In this document: positions 4,261-10,660 of the stretch, piece after piece
How the letters are laid out: every line of letters starts with the position of its first letter
Position numbering within the stretch: the stretch's first letter is position 1
Assembly: GCA_030640865.1 (NCBI GenBank)
Contig: DAOWIP010000459.1
Coordinates: forward strand, 1-10,660
Length of the DNA stretch: 10,660 bases
DNA from: Sedimentisphaerales bacterium
GTDB taxonomy: Bacteria > Planctomycetota > Phycisphaerae > Sedimentisphaerales > SM23-30
Direction of reading: 5' to 3'
The notes under the pieces: model-generated
The model's input: the letters and a program-made list of their open reading frames with translations, nothing else
Databases searched by the model: none
Told to the model about the DNA's origin: nothing
Translations under genes and position numbers: made by a program

Positions 4261-7200
4261 TCAGTTTTCCCTGACTACCTCAATAAAGTTGATTGTCGGG
4301 AGCTGGTCAATAGTGGGATTTTCCGCTTTGGGAACTAACTCAAGAATAAGAACGTTTTTCACCGACACCGCATTAAATTCCCTGATGACGGCTCGGTCGG
4401 TTCTTTGTGCCGTCCGCATAATGTCAAAGTTGCTGAGCACCACATTACCCTGAAGCATAATATCGAAAACGCGCCGACCGGGACGGTCGTCCGGAAGGGC
4501 TATAAAGCCGAGACGAACCGTATATACGGCGGGTTTCTGTCCCGACTTTTCATCGATCAACGGCAGTTCACAACGCAACAGGCCCCGGCAACCTGAGGTA
4601 AAAAGCCAGGGCTTATCGGTGTCATCGATTTTGACCCCCTTGTAGTCCTTGCAAAAGAACTCCCCTTCCGAAGCAAGTTTCTCTTGAAGATCGAACCTGA
4701 TACCATATTTCGGATTGACGTTATATACGGAATGGGTCTTGCGGATACGGGGATAGCCCAGCCAGAGAACCCCACGTTCGTCCCTCATGTCGCCGGGTGC
4801 GCCGAGATTGACGGCAAGATGTTTGACGGGTGTCATATCGCCGCCGCTGATAAATACGGACCAGTTGCCCATCGTCTTTTCGGGTTTGTTCACAAGTGCC
4901 ACAGAGCAACGCAGCGGATACGAACACGTACAGCCGGAACTGGCTTCGGGCATAAGCATAAGTCCGTTGGCGGCTATTACATCGAGCCAGCAACCCACGC
5001 GAACGGCACCGAAAAGGTCAATGCCTTTATCCTCGTTCATTTCATAAATCGCACCACAGTAGGAGCGATAAAAAAGTGTGTCGGCGGAAGCGGATGTAAT
5101 ACCGCAGCTATGGCCCGGCCTTAAGAACTCCCAGGGAACCGGCTCATCTGTTACAGGATGACGGCGTGTAATGATTTCACCGGTACGCAGATTGCAGGCC
5201 CGTGGTTCGATGATAATTTTATCGCCGACTATTAATGGACGGCGAAGATAATTAAGCGGACGAGACCAGACAACCTGTCCGGTTTGGGCGTTGACTGCCG
5301 TGATACGACGCCAGGTAAGTTTGTTATTCAAAAAGAATTTCTGATCGTGGTTGCTGAAGTGGCCGAAGAACAGCAGCAGGCCGTCGGCATACGCCGAACC
5401 CATTTTGTTACCGCCGCAGCCGGTCAGATCAAGCGGTTTCTTCCAACGTATTTTCCCGGTGGCCACGTCGAGAGCAACGATGAGTCTGACATCAGTCTCA
5501 TCTGGACCAAGCTTGGCATCAGTACCCTGTTTGTATATCCCCTGACTGACAAGCCGTTTTCTTTCCTCAAGGGCTGTGGCCCTCTGATCCGAGGTCGGCT
5601 CACTTTCGACGAAAAAGATCGTATCGCCGGCAACTGTTACGCTGATGTTGGGAATGCGTTTGCCACAATAAACCCAGAGCGGCTTTCCTGTATTAATATC
5701 AAGAGCGAATACCGCATCACCGGTCATAAGCAGAGAGTTCAGTGTGTTCTTCGGGTTAGTCTGACTTTTCCATGACGGGAAATCAGTGATTTTTTGCCAA
5801 TATGTTCCAGCTCTTTGGTAGCCTCGACGAACGGCCAAAGAGACAGGGGACTTCTCGGTTTTATATTCGGCGGCATATTCCTGTTGCAAAGGCAAAGACT
5901 GTACGCCAAGAAGTATGTTACCGACGCAGGAGATATATCCCCAGCGACGATGACTGCCATCGGTTGTGGCGGGCATATTATATTTGCCGATGATTTGCCC
6001 CGTAACATTGTCGAGTCGGTAACACCTATCGTTGGCCGCGACATATAACGAATTTTCAGTGAGCGACAGGTTACCACCATCAACATCGACCCGCACGCGA
6101 ACAGCGCCGGGCAGTTTGGTCTCCCACAAAAACGTGCCGTTATATGCGTCGTAGGCCATAACAAGCTCCTCACCCTGAATGAAAAGCCGTCCATTTATCG
6201 ACAGGGGACTGTCTGTGCGGGCGTGGCGTTCCACCATCTTTTGCGGGCCTGGTTCGCCAAACCATAACACACCCAGCGGGCCTTTGACCAACGTATCGCC
6301 GGAACAAGCGCTGTTTTGTGGGTTGGCATAAAGCTGCGTCCAGCTACCGGCTCCTTCAAGTGCCGGACGGACGTACTTATCCCAAATCCTTCCGTACCGG
6401 CCGGGAGGCCCACAAGCGACAAGAACTCCCCCGCAGGGCCGAAGAACGCGGCTTACATACTCTCTCGATTTTCGAGAGCCGGACAAAATCGCTTTATCGG
6501 ATACCACAAGATTCGCGAAATAGAGCGGCAGGTCGGCAATATCCCAGGATTCGACTACTACCCGCTTGCCTAATAGACCGGCAGCTTCCAGTTTGTGCCG
6601 AGCGGTTGCGAGTTTTCGCGTGTCTTTTTCGAGTCCGATGATTTTGAGCTCGCTGTTTCGGGCCAATTCGTAGGCGAGCCTGCCGACGTTGCAATCCGGT
6701 ATGAGACAATAGCCTTTGTTTATACCGCTTTCTTTCAGGATTGTCCGGGCGGCGTCCCGGTATATTTTGGCATATTTATCGTTTGGGTAAGGATTAGTAA
6801 TGAGATTGGTCTTGATTTCCGCAACCGCAGAAATCTTTTCGCCGCCGAAACAGTAGATCGGTCCTTTGTCGGTGCTGACAATGAGCCGTCCGTCGGAAGC
6901 AGCCAGGCCGACGGCATTGCCGGTAACGGTTTCCTGCCAGAGTTGTTTGCCGGTTTTCGCATCGATGCCGACGACAACTCCTTCGCCGCCGGCGTACAGG
7001 AGATCACCTGCCATAATCAATGAAGCGAATCCTTCCCCGGCATAACGCCATCGCAGGCATGATTTTTTCAATACACCTTCTTTCTTATTTATGACGGCAA
7101 GCCGACTGGTTATTTCATCAATCCGCAGGTTTATTTTCTCATCGCTTTCAACTAAATCCGCGCTATCCGTTCTCAGTTTGGTCAGTTCCTTTACAAGGGT

Positions 7201-8325
7201 TTTGCGTTTGTTAGCCAACTGGCCGGCCTTTTTCATAGCTTGGGCATATCCGGCCCGGTTGATGGCGTAGATTCCCTGCTGAGTCAGCACGTATGATGTG
7301 TTACGGGTAAGGACCATTTCAATTCCAGGGAACCATGCGAAGGCGTCTCCGCGGCGTTTGCCGGTTTTGGCGTCATAGGCGATTTTAGTCGGGTTTTCCT
7401 TCATACCCGCTCTCTCGGAGTACACGACGCCGGCGATGAGCCGATCATCATCCAGCAAGGCCCATGTACCGCCACGATGGCCGCCGGGTGAGGCATAGAA
7501 AAGAAACTTTCCTGTCCGTCGATCGAACCCGGCGGGCATGGCCCGTCCGGACGGGACGTAAAGTATGTTTTTCGAGGCGACGAGGTAACCGTGGGGCGAT
7601 ATCCCGCCAAACTCCAACTCGTACACCCTATCAGCAACAGTGTCGTTCTTCCAGATCACCGATCCGTCGGAAGACCGTAAGGCACAAACATATAATCCTT
7701 CGTAAGGAAAAACACCGGCGGCGAAATAGGCCACGCCGTCGTCCACCAGAATGCCTGTCCGGATCGGCCAAAGTGAGATCATCCGTCCGTTGCCAATGAC
7801 TTTTTCGCTACTGTGCCCTGCTCGATATTTCCAGACAAGTGAGCCGTTTTGCGCGTTCAGACAATATGCGAACCCGTCGTCGGAACCGAAATATATTCGA
7901 CCGTTATCGAATGTCGGAGCGAACCGGACCGGACCTTCCGCGAAAAATCGCCAGCATATTTTACCCAGGGCGGCATCGAGTGCATATACCTGATTGGTTA
8001 CCGGACAGCCGAAATAAACCCGCCCGTCAGCAGCCGCCACACGCAGGGCGTTATCGACGTGCATCCGTGGCATTTCCTCGGCCGGCATTGGCCAGGCGGG
8101 CATCGGCCGATGCGTTGGTACATATTTCCACCTGAGAAAAAGTTCCGGCCCAACGGTTTCAGAGCCGGTCCCGCTACGGGCAATGTCAGAGCGATATGTA
8201 GGCCAGTTCTCGGCTTTACTCTCGCTGACGGCCGCCCAGACAAGCAGAAAACAGATAGAAACAGCAATACGAAAAGCCAACCCGCACCCCGCAAACCTGT
8301 TATTACTTATATGATATTGTTTCAT
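4261..8325 (-). CDS. Exported giant protein A: PQQ-like propeller, degenerate methyltransferase fold, second propeller, malectin-like domain
   Basis: 1354 residues. Residues 1-38 are a signal peptide (hydrophobic core about 17-33, cleavage after SKA), so the mature protein is outside the cytoplasmic membrane. NWPTYRSDIARSG (40-52) opens the first PQQ-like propeller P1; its blades carry GRVYFG, YALDAALGKICWRF, GRIYFGSDDG and DAKTGKQLW, and continue to about 495. A charged coiled coil (about 362-420) interrupts P1. Residues 536-645 form a Rossmann-type SAM-methyltransferase fold with GLEKD as the acidic loop, but motif I reads LIPDCNVGR (541-549) instead of GxGxG, so SAM binding is doubtful. 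SWTQLYANPQNSA (661 on) starts propeller P2. A Cys-rich segment follows (C1112, C1132, C1134, C1140). Residues 1266-1352 resemble malectin-like sugar-binding domains (YTVRLGFIALPDD, RVFDIMLQG). The ribosome-binding site is weak. Substrate unknown; an extracellular carbohydrate or scaffold role is inference. Confidence 0.85.
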   Translation of the reverse strand: MKQYHISNNRFAGCGLAFRIAVSICFLLVWAAVSESKAENWPTYRSDIARSGTGSETVGPELFLRWKYVPTHRPMPAWPMPAEEMPRMHVDNALRVAAADGRVYFGCPVTNQVYALDAALGKICWRFFAEGPVRFAPTFDNGRIYFGSDDGFAYCLNAQNGSLVWKYRAGHSSEKVIGNGRMISLWPIRTGILVDDGVAYFAAGVFPYEGLYVCALRSSDGSVIWKNDTVADRVYELEFGGISPHGYLVASKNILYVPSGRAMPAGFDRRTGKFLFYASPGGHRGGTWALLDDDRLIAGVVYSERAGMKENPTKIAYDAKTGKRRGDAFAWFPGIEMVLTRNTSYVLTQQGIYAINRAGYAQAMKKAGQLANKRKTLVKELTKLRTDSADLVESDEKINLRIDEITSRLAVINKKEGVLKKSCLRWRYAGEGFASLIMAGDLLYAGGEGVVVGIDAKTGKQLWQETVTGNAVGLAASDGRLIVSTDKGPIYCFGGEKISAVAEIKTNLITNPYPNDKYAKIYRDAARTILKESGINKGYCLIPDCNVGRLAYELARNSELKIIGLEKDTRKLATARHKLEAAGLLGKRVVVESWDIADLPLYFANLVVSDKAILSGSRKSREYVSRVLRPCGGVLVACGPPGRYGRIWDKYVRPALEGAGSWTQLYANPQNSACSGDTLVKGPLGVLWFGEPGPQKMVERHARTDSPLSINGRLFIQGEELVMAYDAYNGTFLWETKLPGAVRVRVDVDGGNLSLTENSLYVAANDRCYRLDNVTGQIIGKYNMPATTDGSHRRWGYISCVGNILLGVQSLPLQQEYAAEYKTEKSPVSLAVRRGYQRAGTYWQKITDFPSWKSQTNPKNTLNSLLMTGDAVFALDINTGKPLWVYCGKRIPNISVTVAGDTIFFVESEPTSDQRATALEERKRLVSQGIYKQGTDAKLGPDETDVRLIVALDVATGKIRWKKPLDLTGCGGNKMGSAYADGLLLFFGHFSNHDQKFFLNNKLTWRRITAVNAQTGQVVWSRPLNYLRRPLIVGDKIIIEPRACNLRTGEIITRRHPVTDEPVPWEFLRPGHSCGITSASADTLFYRSYCGAIYEMNEDKGIDLFGAVRVGCWLDVIAANGLMLMPEASSGCTCSYPLRCSVALVNKPEKTMGNWSVFISGGDMTPVKHLAVNLGAPGDMRDERGVLWLGYPRIRKTHSVYNVNPKYGIRFDLQEKLASEGEFFCKDYKGVKIDDTDKPWLFTSGCRGLLRCELPLIDEKSGQKPAVYTVRLGFIALPDDRPGRRVFDIMLQGNVVLSNFDIMRTAQRTDRAVIREFNAVSVKNVLILELVPKAENPTIDQLPTINFIEVVREN

Positions 8326-8384
8326 TATTATTACTCGCTCTCTTCATATCATAGAATTTTTTGTGGTAAATGCTCACGGATTGA

Positions 8385-8413
8385 ATTATAATTGATTCTG
8401 AATGTTCCGGCAA
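8385..8413 (-). promoter_or_regulatory. Candidate promoter for giant protein A in the shared divergent region
   Basis: On the minus strand TTGCCG (plus 8408-8413, four of six) is followed after 17 nt by a perfect TATAAT (plus 8385-8390). The core lies in the palindrome AATTATAATT (8384-8393), so TATAAT also reads on the plus strand at 8387-8392, but without a well-spaced -35 there. A second plus-strand -10 candidate for the B gene is TATGAT (8442-8447), also lacking a clear -35. The whole 8326-8477 region is AT-rich and holds no gene. Confidence 0.4.
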
Positions 8414-8477
8414 TGGCATCATATAGATAAAAAAGCTCGATTATGATCAGCATAGATATTACAGGAGGTCTTGCAAA

Positions 8478-10660
8478 ATGAAATGTTATCCTAAAATCGA
8501 ATCGTGGGTACTGGTGCTGCTGGCTGTTTGCCTGTTGGCCGACACAGCGGGAGCAAACAGCGATGACGTGATAACACAAGCCAGGGAGATTCTCAATGCC
8601 ACCGGCACACAAGGCGGAATCGTGGTCCATCTTGGTTGCGGTAACGGGAAACTGACGGCAGCCCTTCGTGTTAGTGATCGCTATACGATTCACGGACTCG
8701 AAGCAGACCCGGTTAGGGTTGCCAAAGCGAGAGACCATATTCAGGCGAAGGGCATTTACGGAGCCGTTTCTGTTGAGCGGCATTCGGGATCGACACTTCC
8801 ATATACAGACAACTTAATCAACCTGGTTGTCGTACAGGATGCTGGTACAGTCGCTATGGATGAGATAATGCGAGTCCTGGCCCCCGGAGGCGCAGCCTTA
8901 GTTCAGCGTAACGATAAATGGGAAACGGTCGTTAAAGCACGGCCCGACAGTATTGACCATTGGACTCATTTTCTGCATGACGCAAGCAACAACGCGGTTG
9001 CCGACGATTCCGTCGTTGGTCCGCCGCGAAGTCTCCAGTGGGTTGCGCCGCCATTGTGGCTTCGAAGCCATGAAACACCATCGGGGATTCAGTCGCCCGT
9101 CTCGGCCGACGGTCGCTTGTTTTACATTTTGGACAATGGTCTTATCGGCATTACTGATGAACGGCTGCCCGATCGCTGGCTGCTCGTTTGCCGAGACGCT
9201 TTCAACGGCAGGTTGTTATGGAAAAAGTCGCTTGACTTCTGGGGCTGGCGCGAGTGGAATCTGAAGCGATACGAGGGAAAAGACTGGACAATGCTGCGTG
9301 ATGCGCGGGTCGATATGCCTGCCGCAAACCAACGACGGATCGTCGCCGACGGCGATCGAGTCTATACAACACTCTCGTACCAGGCTCCTATGTCGATCCT
9401 GGACGCGGCCACGGGTAATGTCATCGCCACAGTTGAAGCAACAAATGGCACGAAAGAAATCCTGGTTAGCGATGGTATCGTCATTGCCTATACTCAGGAA
9501 ACACCTGAAGACATCACTCGTCGCGGTGGAGCCGGGAAAACAGCTAAAGCAAAAGCGGCACTGGTCGCTGTCCACAGCCGGACGGGAAAGGTGCTCTGGC
9601 AGAAGCAGATCGGTCCCATCCGCCCTTTGGCATTGGCGATTGACAACGGACGGGTCATCCACCTGAGCGGGAAAAATCTGATCGCACTCAATTTGAAGGA
9701 CGGCCGTGAGTTATGGATGGTTCAACCGAAGCAGACCATACCGAGGACGCTTCTTACCGTTGACGATGTTGTGGTTATGCAGGGCGGAAAGTTTGTTGCC
9801 GCTTATGACGCGACCAACGGCAAGCTGCTCTGGGAAAAAACCGTATCGCCGATCAGGGGAGGAGAAGGGGACGACCTGTTTGTAATCGATGGATTGGTTT
9901 GGCGAGGGATGCTTACTGTGGACGAGAGCGGGAAGCCGGTGCGTAAAAGCCCGAGTGTACTGGTTATCGGTTGGGACCTTCGTTCGGGCGAGGAGAAAAA
10001 ACGGATACTCGTCAATAACCTGCGAAGTCCGGAACATCATCATCGCTGCTATCGCAACAAGGCAACCGTCCGGTATCTGATAAGTTCTTACGAGGGCGCT
10101 GAGTTCCTCGATTTTCAGGCGGATAACCATTCCCAGAACAACTGGCTTCGTGGCGCATGCAGAAACGGAATGATGCCGTGCAACGGTATGTTGTATATCC
10201 CGGCGGATCAGTGTTTCTGTCAACCCGGGGCGAAGTTACTGGGATACGCAGCGGTAACAGCGGAGCCTGACATTGCCGTTAAGCCCGTAGCGGACGAAAA
10301 ACGCCTTGAGAAGGGGCCGGCTTACGGAGCGGTCGCGGACACAGATTCCGACCCTGATAACGACTGGCCAACGTACCGCCGCGACGCGGCTCGTAGCGGC
10401 ACGACACGCACACGTGTCCCATCCGATGTCGCGGTCAATTGGAAGGTTATGTTGAAGGGTGTATTGACAGCACCGGTGGCTGCCGGTGGTAAGGTGTATG
10501 TTGCCAGGCCGGATACGCACACACTATACGCATTGAATATGGCAAACGGCAAAACAGTATGGCGGTTCACAGCTAACGGACGCATTGATTCGCCTCCGAC
10601 AATCTATCGAGGAATGGTGCTTGTCGGGTCTAAAGACGGATATGTATATTGCCTGCGGGC
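8478..10660 (+). CDS. Exported giant protein B: methyltransferase fold followed by PQQ-like propellers; 3' end outside window
   Basis: The frame is open from the ATG at 8478 to the edge (727 codons and two bases). AGGAGGT (8463-8469) lies 8 nt before the ATG. Residues 1-26 are a signal peptide, cleaved probably after AGA. Residues 30-145 are a class I SAM-methyltransferase fold with an intact motif I, HLGCGNGK (51-58), the acidic loop GLEADP (73-78) and MRVLAPGGAAL as the motif near strand 5. HWTHFLHDASNNAV (161 on) begins a propeller (P2) matching A after its methyltransferase block. A His/Cys-rich stretch follows: HHHRCY (520-525), RGAC (558-561), then C568, C579 and C581. DWPTYRRDAARSG (629-641) opens a propeller matching P1 of A. 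The architecture is a known planctomycete combination, but no function is established that I can name. Divergent from A, 152 bp apart, so joint control is likely. Confidence 0.85.
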   Translation, partial: MKCYPKIESWVLVLLAVCLLADTAGANSDDVITQAREILNATGTQGGIVVHLGCGNGKLTAALRVSDRYTIHGLEADPVRVAKARDHIQAKGIYGAVSVERHSGSTLPYTDNLINLVVVQDAGTVAMDEIMRVLAPGGAALVQRNDKWETVVKARPDSIDHWTHFLHDASNNAVADDSVVGPPRSLQWVAPPLWLRSHETPSGIQSPVSADGRLFYILDNGLIGITDERLPDRWLLVCRDAFNGRLLWKKSLDFWGWREWNLKRYEGKDWTMLRDARVDMPAANQRRIVADGDRVYTTLSYQAPMSILDAATGNVIATVEATNGTKEILVSDGIVIAYTQETPEDITRRGGAGKTAKAKAALVAVHSRTGKVLWQKQIGPIRPLALAIDNGRVIHLSGKNLIALNLKDGRELWMVQPKQTIPRTLLTVDDVVVMQGGKFVAAYDATNGKLLWEKTVSPIRGGEGDDLFVIDGLVWRGMLTVDESGKPVRKSPSVLVIGWDLRSGEEKKRILVNNLRSPEHHHRCYRNKATVRYLISSYEGAEFLDFQADNHSQNNWLRGACRNGMMPCNGMLYIPADQCFCQPGAKLLGYAAVTAEPDIAVKPVADEKRLEKGPAYGAVADTDSDPDNDWPTYRRDAARSGTTRTRVPSDVAVNWKVMLKGVLTAPVAAGGKVYVARPDTHTLYALNMANGKTVWRFTANGRIDSPPTIYRGMVLVGSKDGYVYCLR

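Noticed and set aside
8478..8555. Lipoprotein signal in giant B (LAVC near residue 18)
   Set aside because: Val before the Cys does not fit the lipobox, and AGA at 24-26 gives a normal signal peptidase I site.

Overview
The window looks like bacterial chromosome from a planctomycete, probably a Phycisphaerae/Sedimentisphaerales-type lineage. The basis is protein family, not a marker gene: two very large exported proteins combine PQQ-like (WD/BamB-like) beta-propeller repeats, the planctomycete-style 'WPTYRxDxARSG' entry motif and an embedded class I SAM-methyltransferase-like fold. I see no rRNA, tRNA, CRISPR array, transposase or phage gene.

Layout. (1) 1-642, minus: the N-terminal 214 codons of a penicillin-binding protein 4/DacB-type D-Ala-D-Ala carboxypeptidase, cut by the window edge. 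(2) 643-872: a divergent regulatory region with a good sigma-70-type promoter in each direction and a perfect 15-bp palindrome over the dacB -35 box. (3) 873-1106, plus: a small, very basic protein of unknown function, followed by GC-rich hairpins (1107-1200) that look like an inverted REP-like pair plus a terminator. (4) 1192-3798, minus: a motility/signalling cluster read in the order cheX, cheY, fapA (DUF342). (5) 3799-4260: a gene-free stretch holding the cheX promoter, an inverted repeat across that promoter, and a 128-bp element closed by 20-nt inverted repeats with three internal hairpins. (6) 4261-8325, minus, and 8478-10660, plus (open at the window end): two divergently transcribed exported propeller/methyltransferase giants sharing a 152-bp intergenic region.

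How the genes may work together. CheX is a family of CheY-P phosphatases and here sits 18 nt upstream of a CheY-like receiver, so these two are a likely signal-and-reset pair; FapA-type proteins occur near motility genes, which fits the cluster. The two giants (A, minus; B, plus) are homologous over three blocks but in a different order: A is propeller P1, methyltransferase fold, propeller P2, C-terminal malectin-like domain; B is methyltransferase fold, P2, then P1 running off the edge. This is a circular-permutation-like relationship between neighbours. The SAM-binding glycine motif is intact in B and degenerate in A. Both carry signal peptides, so a methyltransferase fold appears to be sent out of the cytoplasm, where SAM is not expected. 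This pair is the best candidate for an undescribed system here. The second is the set of hairpin units ending in G-R-Y-A-C found at two separate intergenic sites.
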